The translations under genes were made by a program, and so were the position numbers. A DNA stretch of 64,000 nt, from the NCBI RefSeq assembly GCF_015904235.1, contig NZ_JADZLT010000052.1, positions 230,402 through 294,401 on the forward strand. Direction: 5' to 3'. Under the pieces are notes generated by a model. That model ran no database searches. It had not been told where the DNA came from and was given only the letters and a program-made list of their open reading frames with translations. The stretch is from Methylobrevis albus. Its GTDB lineage: Bacteria > Pseudomonadota > Alphaproteobacteria > Rhizobiales > Pleomorphomonadaceae. The first letter of the stretch is position 1. Every line of letters starts with the position of its first letter. Below are positions 18,666 to 27,973 of this stretch, piece after piece.

Positions 18666-19298
18666 ATGACCAACGACGCTTCACCTGCTGCTCCCTCTGC
18701 CCGTCCGGCAGCGGCGACCTCGACCACCGGTGCCGGCGGCATGCCGGCCGTCGGGCCGCGGCTGCGGCTGCAGCGGCGCATCCGGCGGTTGCGGCTGAAA
18801 GATCTCGCGGTGAAGGCCGGCTGCTCGGAGAGCCTGCTGTCGCGAATCGAGAACGGCCTCGTCACGCCGTCGCTCACCACGCTGCACCGGTTGAGCCAGG
18901 CGCTCGGCATCAACGTCTCGACCCTGCTCGAACCGGTCGAGGAGAAGATCTGCACCGTCTACGGCCCGAACGACCGGCCGCGGCTGCTGCGAGGCGACGA
19001 GGCCGAAGGCGACGGCTCGACCGCCGACAGCATCATCCCGTTCGAGGAGAATCGCCGTCTCGAAGGTCTGATGATCACCCTGCCGGCCGGCGGCCCGCTC
19101 TGCGGCCCGTTCCGCCACGCTGGCGAGGAGGTCGGCTACGTCATCGACGGCGCGGTCGAACTCACCGTCGAGGGCGAAGTGTTCATCGTTCCGGCGGGCT
19201 CGACCTTCTTCTTCGAATCCGATCGCCCGCACAGCTACCGCGCCTCCGGCACCGAATCGGCCCTCGTGCTCTGGATCAACACGCCGCCGACGTTCTGA
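18666..19298 (+). CDS. XRE family transcriptional regulator with C-terminal cupin domain
   Basis: 210 residues. Residues 34-90 form an XRE helix-turn-helix (LKDLAVKAGCSESLLSRIENGLVTPSL is the classic core), preceded by a low-complexity Ala/Pro/Thr leader. The C-terminal ~80 residues form a cupin (EEVGYVIDGAVELTVEGE, FFFESDRPHSYRA). This PuuR/SutR-like architecture usually senses a small metabolite and controls its catabolic genes. It is the only DNA-binding protein recognised in the 12.5-36.8 kb island, making it the best candidate to bind the repeated ACTTGC-N7-GCAAGT dyad. Its own upstream region shows no full dyad. Confidence 0.92.
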   Translation: MTNDASPAAPSARPAAATSTTGAGGMPAVGPRLRLQRRIRRLRLKDLAVKAGCSESLLSRIENGLVTPSLTTLHRLSQALGINVSTLLEPVEEKICTVYGPNDRPRLLRGDEAEGDGSTADSIIPFEENRRLEGLMITLPAGGPLCGPFRHAGEEVGYVIDGAVELTVEGEVFIVPAGSTFFFESDRPHSYRASGTESALVLWINTPPTF

Positions 19299-19321
19299 CG
19301 GCCGCCTGGACCGCAGCGGTC

Positions 19322-19350
19322 AGGCGGCGACGTCGCCGTCGTCGCCGCCT
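19322..19350. terminator. GC-rich hairpin between convergent genes (possible bidirectional terminator)
   Basis: AGGCGGCGAC (19322-19331) and GTCGCCGCCT (19341-19350) form a perfect 10-bp stem with a 9-nt loop in the 51-bp gap between the XRE gene and the converging ABC transporter gene. There is no T-tract, so intrinsic termination is uncertain. Confidence 0.4.
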
Positions 19351-21161
19351 CAGGCCTTCTCCTCGCCCGTCTCGACCTGGCCGACCATGCGCAGGAAGCG
19401 GCGCGTGCGCTCGTGCTGCGGCGCGTCGATCACCTGCTCGGGCGGTCCCTGCTCGACGATGTTGCCTTCGTCCATGAAGATGACCCGGTCGGCGACGTCG
19501 CGGGCGAAGCGGATTTCGTGGGTGACCACCACCATCGTCATGCCGGCCGCCGCCAGCCGGCGCATCACGGTCAGCACCTCGCCGACGAGTTCGGGATCGA
19601 GGGCCGAGGTCGGCTCGTCGAACAGCATCAGCCGCGGCTTGATGGCGAGCGCGCGAGCGATCGCGACGCGCTGCTGCTGGCCGCCCGACAGCCGGTGCGG
19701 CAAATGGGCGGTGTGGTTGCCGAGGCCGACGCTGGCGAGCAGCTCCTGGCCCAGCTTCTCGGCATCGGCGGGTGACGTGCCGTGCACCCGGACCGGTGCC
19801 TCGACGACGTTCTCGAGTGCCGTCAGGTGGCCGAACAGGTTGAAGGACTGGAACACCATGCCGATGCGGGCGCGCGCCTTGGCCCCGGCGAGGCCCGCCA
19901 CCGCCTTCGGACGACCGCCGGCGTAGTCGTAGCCGACGGTCTGGCCGTCGACGCGGATCTCGCCCCAGTCGAGGCCCTCGAGGTGGTTGATCATGCGCAG
20001 GAAGGTGCTCTTGCCCGAACCCGACGGGCCGAGGATCACCACGCATTCGCCGCGGTTGACCGTGAGGTCGATGCCGGCGAGCACCTGGCGGTCGCCGTAG
20101 CTCTTCTGAACGTTGCGGGCGACGACGAACGGGGTGCCGACGGGGGCGACGATGTCGTCGGCGGTGGCGATCCGGGCGAGCCAGGTCTCGTCGAGCTGGC
20201 GCGCCACGGACGTGGCGGCGACGGCGGGCGCCTCGTCCGACGCGGGGGCCTCGTTCGAGCTGCCGGCCGGCCGGGCCGGCGAAAACAGGAATCCGCCGGT
20301 GAGGCGGGCGAGCGGCCCGGCGTCCTTGCGCTTCGTCCGGTCCGCCTCGAGATCGTAACGCTGCTCGAGCCATGACTGCAGCAGCGAGATCGCGCTCGTC
20401 ATGACGAGGTAGATCAGGCCGGCGGCGATGAAGACGGTGAAGAAGCGGAAATTCTGCCCGACGATCTGCTGGGCGCGGAAGGTGAGCTCGTTGACGAAGA
20501 TGATCGAGGCGATCGAGGTGAGCTTCAGCATGCCGATCGTGTCGTTGAACACGCCGGGCAGGATCGCGCGCATCGCCTGGGGCAGGATGATGCGGCGGAG
20601 GGTGAGGAACTTGCCCATGCCGAGGCTGTCGGCGGCGATCGACTGGTTGCGGTTCACCGACAGGATGCCGCCGCGGATGATCTCGGCGCTGAACGCCGCC
20701 TCGTTGAGCGCGAAGCCGATGATCGCGGTGGTGATGCTGTCGAGCCGGATGCCGAGTTCGGGCAGGGCGTCGAACAGGAAGACGAGCTGCAGCAGCTGCG
20801 GCGTGCCGCGGATCACCCAGATGTAGAACCACGCCGTCGAGCGGACCATCCAGAAGCCGGAGAGCCGCATCAGGGCGAGGCCGAGCCCGAGCAGGAGCCC
20901 GATCGCCATCGCGACGGTCGTGATCTTGAGCGCGATCCACGCGCCCTGCCAGAGGAAGGGCGACAGGAAGTAGCCCCACATCTCGACGATGAACGGCGGC
21001 GGACCGCCGCTGGTGATCGATCCGCCGGCGGCAAGGTCGCCCAGCGTCGAGGTCGTCTGCCGGCCCGCATCGGGGCCGCAGCCCGTCAGTACGAGGGCGA
21101 CGATGAAGGCCATCCCGAACAGGGTGGCGATCCGGCGGAGCCAAGTCTGCATGAGCCTCAT
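19350..21161 (-). CDS. Fused amino acid ABC transporter permease/ATP-binding protein (polar amino acid family)
   Basis: 603 residues in one chain. The N-terminus looks like a lipoprotein signal (hydrophobic stretch ending LTGC near residue 27). A HisM/GlnP-type permease domain follows (about 60-290), with the EAA loop at [18 protein letters not shown]. After an Ala/Pro-rich linker comes the ATPase (about 345-595): Walker [10 protein letters not shown], signature LSGGQQQR, Walker B LMLFDEP and the switch His in VVVTHEI. Permease and ATPase are usually separate in this family; fused forms exist. The binding protein is encoded 108 bp upstream in the same direction. Likely imports an amino acid or amino-acid-like substrate. 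Confidence 0.93.
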   Translation of the reverse strand: MRLMQTWLRRIATLFGMAFIVALVLTGCGPDAGRQTTSTLGDLAAGGSITSGGPPPFIVEMWGYFLSPFLWQGAWIALKITTVAMAIGLLLGLGLALMRLSGFWMVRSTAWFYIWVIRGTPQLLQLVFLFDALPELGIRLDSITTAIIGFALNEAAFSAEIIRGGILSVNRNQSIAADSLGMGKFLTLRRIILPQAMRAILPGVFNDTIGMLKLTSIASIIFVNELTFRAQQIVGQNFRFFTVFIAAGLIYLVMTSAISLLQSWLEQRYDLEADRTKRKDAGPLARLTGGFLFSPARPAGSSNEAPASDEAPAVAATSVARQLDETWLARIATADDIVAPVGTPFVVARNVQKSYGDRQVLAGIDLTVNRGECVVILGPSGSGKSTFLRMINHLEGLDWGEIRVDGQTVGYDYAGGRPKAVAGLAGAKARARIGMVFQSFNLFGHLTALENVVEAPVRVHGTSPADAEKLGQELLASVGLGNHTAHLPHRLSGGQQQRVAIARALAIKPRLMLFDEPTSALDPELVGEVLTVMRRLAAAGMTMVVVTHEIRFARDVADRVIFMDEGNIVEQGPPEQVIDAPQHERTRRFLRMVGQVETGEEKA

Positions 21162-21269
21162 CCGACCGTCTGTGGCCTGAACTGCAACGGGGACGGCCCG
21201 ATCGGCGAGCCGGAGCCGTCAGGCATGTCGGCGGCGGAAACCGTTCGGAACCCGCCGCCGTGATGGGCG

Positions 21270-22130
21270 TCAGTCCTTGCGAACTTCCGCGGCGACGATC
21301 AGATCGGGGTCGATCTTGTAGGTCTCGAAGATCTCGACCTGCTTGCCGGCCGCCTGCACCGCGACGAGGCCGTCGTAGATCGCCTGCAGCAGTTCATCGT
21401 TGCCGTTCTTGACCCCGGCGCCGATCGTGAACCCGGTCAGAATCTTGAAGGCGACCGCGTAGGTTTCCGGGTTTTCGATCGCGAGCGACTGCACGAGCGC
21501 GAGGTCGCTCATCAGGATGTCGGCACGGCCGGTCTGGACGAGGCGAATGCCGGCGGCAAGGTCCGGGTAGCTCATCACGGTGACGCCGGGCTTGCCGTCG
21601 GCCGTGCACTTGCCGTCCTGGTCCTTGAGCGCCGCCTCCTCGACGGTGCCGAGGCCGGCGGCGGCGGTCGCGCCGCACATGGCGGTGATGTCGTCGATCG
21701 ACTTCGGGTTGCCGGCCTGGGTCAGCGCGCCGGTGCCGGCCTGCATGTAGAGGACGTAGTCGACCTGCTTGGCGCGCTCGGCGGTGTAGTAGAGATTGTT
21801 CCAGAACACGTCGATCTGGCCGGAGATCGTCGCCGGCAGGAGACCCGACCAGCCGCCGAGGAAGATCTCGTACGGGATGCCGTGGCACTCGAACACCGCG
21901 CGGGCGAGGTCGGTGTCGGCGCCGATGACCTTGTCGAAGTCGGTACCGTCGCGCATGGTGTAGGGCGGCGTCTGCGGATCGGCGCCGAACTTGACCGTCT
22001 TGCCGACGAGGCCGGGATACTTCTCGGCGAGCTTGTCGGGTTCGCAGGCCGGGGTCTGGGCCATCGCTGCCCCGGAGAAGCCGAGGGCGATGGCGAAGGC
22101 GACGGCGGAAGTCCACATGTTGGCGGGCAT
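21270..22130 (-). CDS. Amino acid ABC transporter substrate-binding protein
   Basis: 286 residues from ATG 22130. A signal peptide is clear (MPANMWTSAV, then a hydrophobic run to GAAMAQ, cleavage near residue 25). The mature part is a family 3 solute-binding protein: GKTVKFGADPQTPPYTM, FDKVIGADTDLARAVFE, and the second-lobe return AAGLGTVEEAAL. Cysteines near the mature start and in lobe 2 may form disulfides. It delivers substrate to the fused permease/ATPase downstream. A dyad at 22302-22320 lies 172 bp upstream. Confidence 0.92.
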   Translation of the reverse strand: MPANMWTSAVAFAIALGFSGAAMAQTPACEPDKLAEKYPGLVGKTVKFGADPQTPPYTMRDGTDFDKVIGADTDLARAVFECHGIPYEIFLGGWSGLLPATISGQIDVFWNNLYYTAERAKQVDYVLYMQAGTGALTQAGNPKSIDDITAMCGATAAAGLGTVEEAALKDQDGKCTADGKPGVTVMSYPDLAAGIRLVQTGRADILMSDLALVQSLAIENPETYAVAFKILTGFTIGAGVKNGNDELLQAIYDGLVAVQAAGKQVEIFETYKIDPDLIVAAEVRKD

Positions 22131-22301
22131 GGCACGCTCCTCTGTTGGCGGTCTCTGACGGCGGGTTCTGGGTCGGTCTCTGTCGTCGGTCCTCGTCCGC
22201 TTTGCGGTGTCTTGTCGTGCGGGCTTGCTTCGCCCTTGTCCGGCTCTTGCGTCCGGGCAGCGCCTCGACCCTCGCACAACCGGGTGCCTTCGGCTCAAGT
22301 C

Positions 22302-22320
22302 GCTTGCATGGTAAGCAAAT
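22302..22320. promoter_or_regulatory. Regulon dyad 3, upstream of the ABC transporter operon
   Basis: GCTTGC-N7-GCAAAT, 10 of 12 arm bases matching the dyad consensus, with the spacer beginning ATGG as in site 7. A further TTGCAAGC overlaps its right edge. It sits 172 bp before the binding-protein start, within the 531-bp divergent gap to acoA. Confidence 0.6.
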
Positions 22321-22580
22321 TGCAAGCGGCGTGCCATCTTGGCCGAGGGCATGAAGGGTGGTCCGAACGGGAAGATCGCGGGCTGGACGGGTCGCCGATT
22401 GATCAGATTCAGTGCCCGCTGCCGCCTTTTGGTGCAGGCACAGGATGATCAGGCGGTGCCCGAAATCCGGGACTTCCGTAGAGCATCTCTACCTCTGCGC
22501 GAGCGGTCGTCATATCTCGCCCAGCCGCGCCGGAAATTGGCGCAGAAGCCGGCGCAACCTGCCCGAAATCCATGCAAGCC

Positions 22581-22599
22581 ACTTCTTTACTGCGCAAGT
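22581..22599. promoter_or_regulatory. Regulon dyad 4 (degenerate), upstream of acoA
   Basis: ACTTCT-N7-GCAAGT: a perfect right arm and a 4-of-6 left arm, ending 63 bp before the acoA start. A CATGCAAG half-site lies just upstream at 22571-22578. Confidence 0.45.
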
Positions 22600-22661
22600 C
22601 GGCTTCGCTAGCTTTCCTTCGACGCAAGCCGAACCGCCTCGGTCGGACGAAGGAACGCCCA

Positions 22662-23630
22662 ATGCAGCTCGCCCGGGAAGACCTGCTGACGGCCTATCGC
22701 ACGATGGCGTTGATCCGTGTCTTCGAGGAGCGCGTGCAGCGCGAGATGTCGTCTGGCGACATTCCGGGCTCGACCCACCTCTATGCCGGCCAGGAGGCCT
22801 CGGCGGTGGGCATCTCGATGCACCTCGGCGACATGGACCGCGTCGCCTCCACCCATCGCGGCCACGGCCACTCGATCGCCAAGGGCTGCGACGTCGACGG
22901 TATGATGGCCGAGATCTTCGCGCGCTCGACCGGCATCTGCCACGGCAAGGGCGGCTCGATGCACATCGCCGACCTCGACAAGGGCATGCTCGGCGCGAAC
23001 GGCATCGTCGGCGGTGCGGCGCCGATCGCTTGCGGCGCGGCGCTCGCGGCGCGGATGACCGGCTCCGGCGCCGTCGCGGTCGCCTATTCCGGCGACGGCG
23101 GCTTCAACCAGGGCACGATGGCGGAGTCGCTCAACCTCGCCCGCGTCTGGGACCTGCCGGTGATCTTCGCGATCGAGGACAACGGCTTTGCCGAGGCGAC
23201 GGCGTCGAGCTGGGCGGTCGCCGGCGACATCGTCGCGCGCGGCGCGGCCTACGGCATCCCCGCCGAGCGGGTCGACGGCACCGACGTCTTCGCCGTGCAC
23301 GAGGCGGCGGGCCGGGCGGTGGCGCGGGGGCGGGCGGGCGATGGGCCGACTCTGCTGCACATCATGGTGCCGCGCTACCTCGGCCATTTCAGCGGCGACT
23401 CGGACACCTATCGCACGCCCGACGAGAAGCGGGCGATGCGCACCGACCGTGACTGCCTGAAAGTGTTTCGCGACAAGGTGTTGCCGGCCGGTCTTCTTGA
23501 AATGGATCAGCTCGACGCCATCGATGCGGAAGTGGCGGCGCTGGTCGACGGGTCCGTCGTCGCCGCCCGCGCCGCGCCGCGGCCCGACCCCGCGACGGTC
23601 GCCACCGACGTCTACGTCTCCTATCCCTGA
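22662..23630 (+). CDS. acoA: Thiamine-diphosphate-dependent dehydrogenase E1 component, alpha subunit (AcoA-like)
   Basis: 322 residues from ATG 22662 with GAAGGA upstream. E1-alpha landmarks: STHLYAGQEASAVGISMHL, STHRGHGHSIAKG, HGKGGSMHIAD, the ThDP motif GDGGFNQGTMAESLN...EDNGFAEAT, and YRTPDEK near the C-terminus. It decarboxylates a 2-oxo acid or cleaves acetoin and transfers the acyl group to lipoyl E2. Next genes encode E1-beta and a lipoyl-hydrolase protein. No E3 gene is in the window. Confidence 0.92.
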   Translation: MQLAREDLLTAYRTMALIRVFEERVQREMSSGDIPGSTHLYAGQEASAVGISMHLGDMDRVASTHRGHGHSIAKGCDVDGMMAEIFARSTGICHGKGGSMHIADLDKGMLGANGIVGGAAPIACGAALAARMTGSGAVAVAYSGDGGFNQGTMAESLNLARVWDLPVIFAIEDNGFAEATASSWAVAGDIVARGAAYGIPAERVDGTDVFAVHEAAGRAVARGRAGDGPTLLHIMVPRYLGHFSGDSDTYRTPDEKRAMRTDRDCLKVFRDKVLPAGLLEMDQLDAIDAEVAALVDGSVVAARAAPRPDPATVATDVYVSYP

Positions 23631-23652
23631 CACCCGCGCCCGGAGGCAGCCG

Positions 23653-24666
23653 ATGCCGAGGAAATCCTTCCGACAGGCGCTCAACGAGGGCCTGCGCCTC
23701 GAGATGCGGCGCGACCCGCGTATCTTCGTGATGGGCGAGGACGTCGCCGGCGGCAAGGGCGCGTCCGGCGAGCAGGACGCCTGGGGCGGCGCCTTCGGCG
23801 TCACCAAGGGGCTGCTCGCCGAGTTCGGCCCCGAGCGGGTGCGCGACACGCCGATCACCGAGAGCGCCTTCGTCGGGGCTGCGGCCGGCGCGGCGATGGC
23901 CGGCATGCGCCCGGTCGTCGAGATCATGTTCGTCGACTTCATGGGCGTCTGCTTCGACCAGATCTTCAACCAGGCCGCCAAGTTCCGCTACATGTTCGGC
24001 GGCAAGGCGGTGACGCCGATGGTGCTGCGCGCCACCTTCGGCGCCGGCACCGGTTCGGCGAGCCAGCACAGCCAGGCTCTCTATCCGCTGTTCACCCACA
24101 TTCCCGGCCTCAAGGTCGTGGTGCCGTCGACGCCCTACGACGCCAAGGGCCTGCTGATCGAGGCGATCCGCGACGACGATCCGGTGATCTTCCTCGAGCA
24201 CAAGGCGATGTACGACGATGTCGGCGACGTGCCGGACGGCGCCTATGTCGTGCCGTTCGGCGAGGCCGCCGTGCTGCGCGACGGCGGCGACGTCACCATC
24301 GTCGCCTTCGGGCGCATGGTCGGCCGGGCGATGGAGGCGGCCGCCAGGCTCGCCCGCGACGGCATCGAGGCGACGGTGGTCGACCCCCGCACCACCTCGC
24401 CGCTCGACATCGACACTATCATCGAGACGCTGGAAGAGACCGGCCGGCTGGTGATCGTCGACGAGGCCTATCCGCGCTGCGGCATGGCCGCCGACATCGC
24501 CGGCATCATCGCCGAGGAGGCGTTCGGGCTCCTGAAGGCGCCGATCCGCAAGGTGACGCCGCCGCACGCGCCGGTGCCCTATGCGCCGGAACTCGAGGCT
24601 GCCTATATCCCGAGCGTCGAGCGCATCGAGGCGGCGGTGCGTGGCGTCGTCGGGTGGTCGCGATGA
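23653..24666 (+). CDS. acoB: Thiamine-diphosphate-dependent dehydrogenase E1 component, beta subunit (AcoB-like)
   Basis: 337 residues from ATG 23653, preceded by CGGAGG. E1-beta landmarks: FVMGEDVAGGKG, TPITESAFVGAAAGAAMAGMRPVVE, FGAGTGSASQHSQALY, VVPSTPYDAKGLL and the C-terminal DIIETLEETGRLV-like region with VDEAYPRCG. It pairs with the alpha subunit 22 bp upstream to form the active E1 heterotetramer. Its stop overlaps the next start (ATGA). Confidence 0.93.
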   Translation: MPRKSFRQALNEGLRLEMRRDPRIFVMGEDVAGGKGASGEQDAWGGAFGVTKGLLAEFGPERVRDTPITESAFVGAAAGAAMAGMRPVVEIMFVDFMGVCFDQIFNQAAKFRYMFGGKAVTPMVLRATFGAGTGSASQHSQALYPLFTHIPGLKVVVPSTPYDAKGLLIEAIRDDDPVIFLEHKAMYDDVGDVPDGAYVVPFGEAAVLRDGGDVTIVAFGRMVGRAMEAAARLARDGIEATVVDPRTTSPLDIDTIIETLEETGRLVIVDEAYPRCGMAADIAGIIAEEAFGLLKAPIRKVTPPHAPVPYAPELEAAYIPSVERIEAAVRGVVGWSR

Positions 24667-25799
24667 GCGCCCGCATCACCGCGATCCGCATGCCGCGCTA
24701 CGGCATGACCATGACCGAGGGCGCCGTCTCCGGCTGGCTCGCCGAGCCCGGTGACGCCGTCGCCGTGGGGCAGGATCTGCTCGAGGTCGAAACCACCAAG
24801 ATCACCAATGTCGAGACCGCCGCAGCCGCCGGCACGCTGCGCCGCCGCGTCGTCGAGCGCGGCGGCGTCGTGCCCGTCGGCGCGCTGGTCGGCGTGATCG
24901 CGGACCCGGAGGTTCCGGAGGCGGAGATCGACGCCTTCGTCGCCGCCCATGCCGCGGCGCCGGTGGCTGAAAACGGTGAGGCGGCCGGCGGTCCCGTCGA
25001 AAGCCTCGTCGATCTCGGTGCCGCGACGATCGCGATCCGCCGCACGCCGGCCGCGAGCGGCGCCGACGCCGCGCCGGTCGTGCTGGTGCACGGCTTCGGC
25101 GGCGACGGCGACAACTGGCTGCTCGTCGAGCCGGCGCTGGCTGACGACCGGCCGGTGATCACGCTCGACCTGCCGGGGCACGGCCGCTCCGGCACCGTCT
25201 GCGGCGACGGCAGCATCGCGACCCTCGCGCAAGTCCTTCTCAATCTTCTCGTCGCGCTCGGCATCCCGAAGGTCCATCTCGCCGGGCACTCGCTCGGCGG
25301 CGCCATCGCGCTGGCCGCCGCGGCGACGGCACCGGAGCGTGTGCTCTCGCTGTCGCTCGTCGCGCCCGCCGGCCTCGGCCCCGGCATCGACGACGGCTAC
25401 ATCGCCGGCTTCCTCGCGGCGGACCGGCGCAAGGAGCTGAAGGACGTGCTCGGCCGGCTGTTCGCCGACCCCGACGCCGTCGAACGGCGGATGATCGACG
25501 GCGTCTTGCGCATGAAGCGACAGGACGGCGTACCCGAAGCACTGTCGGCGATCGCCGCGGCGAATTTTCCCGGCGGCCGGCAGGCGATCGACCTGCGTCC
25601 GGCGCTGGCGGCGCTCGCCTTGCCCGTTGCCGTCATCTGGGGCGACCAGGACGGCATCGTCGATCCGGCCAATGCGGACGGCCTGCCGGAGGCAGTCGCG
25701 GTCAGCCGCCTCGCCGGGGTCGGTCACATGCCGCAGCTCGAGCGGCCGGCCGAGGTGGTGCGCCTCGTCAAGGCGGCGATCGCCGCGGGCGGGGGCTGA
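24663..25799 (+). CDS. acoC: Lipoyl domain-alpha/beta hydrolase fusion (AcoC-like E2 component)
   Basis: 378 residues; ATG overlaps the acoB stop. Residues 1-75 are a biotinyl/lipoyl domain (MPRYGMTMTEG, lipoyl-Lys in EVETTKITNVE). After a short linker, residues ~125-378 are an alpha/beta hydrolase: VLVHGFGGDGDNW, nucleophile elbow LAGHSLGGA, WGDQDGIVD and GHMPQLERP with the catalytic His. This is the architecture of acetoin-dehydrogenase E2 proteins, which lack the usual CoA-acyltransferase fold. It accepts the acyl group from AcoAB; an acyl-thioester hydrolase role is also possible. Confidence 0.9.
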   Translation: MSARITAIRMPRYGMTMTEGAVSGWLAEPGDAVAVGQDLLEVETTKITNVETAAAAGTLRRRVVERGGVVPVGALVGVIADPEVPEAEIDAFVAAHAAAPVAENGEAAGGPVESLVDLGAATIAIRRTPAASGADAAPVVLVHGFGGDGDNWLLVEPALADDRPVITLDLPGHGRSGTVCGDGSIATLAQVLLNLLVALGIPKVHLAGHSLGGAIALAAAATAPERVLSLSLVAPAGLGPGIDDGYIAGFLAADRRKELKDVLGRLFADPDAVERRMIDGVLRMKRQDGVPEALSAIAAANFPGGRQAIDLRPALAALALPVAVIWGDQDGIVDPANADGLPEAVAVSRLAGVGHMPQLERPAEVVRLVKAAIAAGGG

Positions 25800-25805
25800 C
25801 AGGTG

Positions 25806-26360
25806 ATGCCGCCGCACCCGTCCCCCCGCGGCCTGCCGGGCCTCGCCGGCCTCGACCACGTCGGGCTGACCGTGCCGGACCTTGAGGCGGCCGTGGCGTT
25901 CTTCGTCGACGTGATCGGCGCCGACTTCATCTACGACGGGGGTTCGATCGGCGGGCGACCCGAGGACGAGGCCTTCATGGTCGCCGCCCTCGACGTCCAC
26001 GCGAAGGCGCGCTGCCGCTACGCCTTCCTGCGCTGCGGCAACGGGCTGAACCTCGAACTCTTCGAATACGCCGCGCCGGACCAGGACCGCTCCCGGCCGC
26101 GCAACAGCGACTGGGGTGGCCATCACATCGCGCTCTACGTCGACGACATCGCCGCCGCGGTCGCCCATCTCCGCGCGCACGGCATCCGCGTGCTCGGCGA
26201 ACCGATGGCGATCACCGAGGGCAACTCGGCCGGGGCATCGTGGGTCTACTTCCTCAGCCCCTGGGGCCTGCAGATGGAGCTCTGCTCCGCGCCTGCCGGC
26301 AAAGCCTACGAGCGGACCGCGGCCGTCCGGCTCTGGCATCCCGAGCGGCCGGCCGGGTGA
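25806..26360 (+). CDS. VOC family (glyoxalase/bleomycin resistance fold) protein
   Basis: 184 residues from ATG 25806; a GTG one codon earlier is an alternative. Two beta-alpha-beta-beta-beta modules with probable metal ligands His in LDHVGLTV, Glu in LNLELFEY, His in GHHIALYV and Glu in LQMELCS, a complete set. Could be an epimerase, lyase or ring-cleavage dioxygenase. It lies 6 bp after the acoC-like gene, and its stop overlaps the next start (GTGA), so it belongs to the same operon. Confidence 0.88.
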   Translation: MPPHPSPRGLPGLAGLDHVGLTVPDLEAAVAFFVDVIGADFIYDGGSIGGRPEDEAFMVAALDVHAKARCRYAFLRCGNGLNLELFEYAAPDQDRSRPRNSDWGGHHIALYVDDIAAAVAHLRAHGIRVLGEPMAITEGNSAGASWVYFLSPWGLQMELCSAPAGKAYERTAAVRLWHPERPAG

Positions 26361-27973
26361 AGGCGATGGCGAGCGAACACACGGACGTGCTGATCGTCGG
26401 CGCCGGCCTCTCGGGCGCGGTCGTCGCCCGCCGGCTCACCGAGGCCGGCATCGGCGTCACTTGCCTCGAGCAGGGGCTGCGCCACGAGAAGGAGGACTAT
26501 CGCGGCCGCTTCGACGACGTCGAGGTCGCCGGGCTCGGGCCGTGGCACGCCCATCCCAACCGGCGCGGGCGGCGCGAGGACACGCCGGTCGACGACAGCG
26601 AAGCGGAGATGAAGCCGCAGCTCTTCCACGGCGTCGGCGGCTCGACGATCCTTTACGGCGGCCACTGGATGCGCTTCCTGCCGTCGGACTTCCGCGTCCG
26701 TTCGCTCGACGGCGTCGCCGATGACTGGCCGCTCGACTATTTCGACCTCGCGCCGTTCTATGACCGCATCGACCGCGATTTCGGCGCCTCGGGTCTCGCG
26801 GGCGATCCGGCCTATCCGCCGACGCCGGACCTGCCGATGCCGCCGCTGCCGATCGGCCGCTGGGGCGAGAAGGTCGCCGCCGCGCACCACCGGCTCGGCT
26901 GGCACTGGTGGCCGGGCACCAACGCCATCGCCTCGCGGCCCTACGACGGCCGCCGCCCCTGCGTGCAGCGCTCTACCTGCGGCTTCGGCTGCAACGAGGG
27001 CGCCAAGGCCTCGGTCGACCTGACGCACTGGCCGCGCGCCGAGCGCGGCGGGGCCCGCCTCATCGACCGCGCCCGCGTCGCCGAGATCACCCTCGACGCC
27101 GCGGGGCGGGCCGACGGCGCGGTCTACATCCGCGACGGCGTCCGCCACCGCATTCGCGCCGACGTGGTGATCCTCGCCGCCAACGCGCTCGGCACCGCGC
27201 GGCTGTTGCTGCTCTCGGCGAGCGGGCGCCATCCCGGCGGGCTCGCCAACCGCTCCGGGCTCGTCGGCAAGCGGCTGATGATGCACCCGTTCGGCCGTGT
27301 GGTCGGCTTCTTCGACGAGCCGATGCAGAGCTGGCAGGGGCAGTGGGGCCAGAGCCTCTATTCGATGGAATTCGCCGAGACCGACCTTTCACGCGGCTTT
27401 GTGCGCGGCGCGAAGTGGAACCTCACCCCGTCCGGCGGCCCGCTTGCCGCCGCCCTGTTCCCCTGGAGCGACGGGAAGCGCTTTGGGGCCGCGGTGCACG
27501 AGCACGTCGAGACCTGGCTCGGCCATGCCGCGATCTGGGGCCTCTCCTGCGAGGATCTGCCGGAGGAAATCAACCGCGTCGAACTCAGCGAGGTGCTGAC
27601 CGACGCCGACGGCCTGCCGGCGCCGAAGCTGGTCTACCGCGTCTCGGACGACTGCCGGCGCATGCTCGCCTTCAACACCGAACGGGCGACCCAATCCTTC
27701 CGCGAGGCCGGTGCCGCCCGCGTCGAGGCGACCGGGCTCGTGCCCGACCTCGGCTGGCACGTCCTCGGCACCGCCCGCATGGGCGATGACCGCGAGACGT
27801 CCGTGGTCGACCGCTGGAACATGGCGCACGACGTGCCGAACCTGATGGTGGCCGACGGCAGCAGTTTTGTGACCGGCTCCTCGGTCAACCCGGCCCTCAC
27901 CACGGCGGCGATCGCGCTGCGCGCCGCCGAGAAGCTGATCGCGGACCGCCGTGATGTCCGGAGCGCCGCATGA
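26357..27973 (+). CDS. GMC family FAD-dependent oxidoreductase (gluconate/fructose dehydrogenase large-subunit type)
   Basis: 538 residues from GTG 26357 (overlaps the VOC stop); ATG 26366 is an alternative start. FAD site VLIVGAGLSGAVVARRL at the N-terminus, GVGGSTILYGGHWMRF, and C-terminal catalytic GWHVLGTARMG plus SSVNPALTTAA with the His/Asn pair of GMC enzymes. CSTCGFGCNEGAK resembles the Cys-containing region of membrane gluconate dehydrogenase. No Tat signal and no cytochrome subunit gene are present. Its stop overlaps the next gene, whose N-terminal domain resembles the small subunit. Confidence 0.9.
   Translation: MKAMASEHTDVLIVGAGLSGAVVARRLTEAGIGVTCLEQGLRHEKEDYRGRFDDVEVAGLGPWHAHPNRRGRREDTPVDDSEAEMKPQLFHGVGGSTILYGGHWMRFLPSDFRVRSLDGVADDWPLDYFDLAPFYDRIDRDFGASGLAGDPAYPPTPDLPMPPLPIGRWGEKVAAAHHRLGWHWWPGTNAIASRPYDGRRPCVQRSTCGFGCNEGAKASVDLTHWPRAERGGARLIDRARVAEITLDAAGRADGAVYIRDGVRHRIRADVVILAANALGTARLLLLSASGRHPGGLANRSGLVGKRLMMHPFGRVVGFFDEPMQSWQGQWGQSLYSMEFAETDLSRGFVRGAKWNLTPSGGPLAAALFPWSDGKRFGAAVHEHVETWLGHAAIWGLSCEDLPEEINRVELSEVLTDADGLPAPKLVYRVSDDCRRMLAFNTERATQSFREAGAARVEATGLVPDLGWHVLGTARMGDDRETSVVDRWNMAHDVPNLMVADGSSFVTGSSVNPALTTAAIALRAAEKLIADRRDVRSAA

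Larger units (their letters stand above)
22131..22661. other. 531-bp divergent intergenic region
   Basis: Separates the minus-strand transporter operon from the plus-strand acoA operon. It holds dyads 3 and 4 of the island regulon and must contain both promoters. Short open frames on both strands here (for example 22409-22627 minus) have no protein-like character or ribosome site, so no gene is called. Confidence 0.6.
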
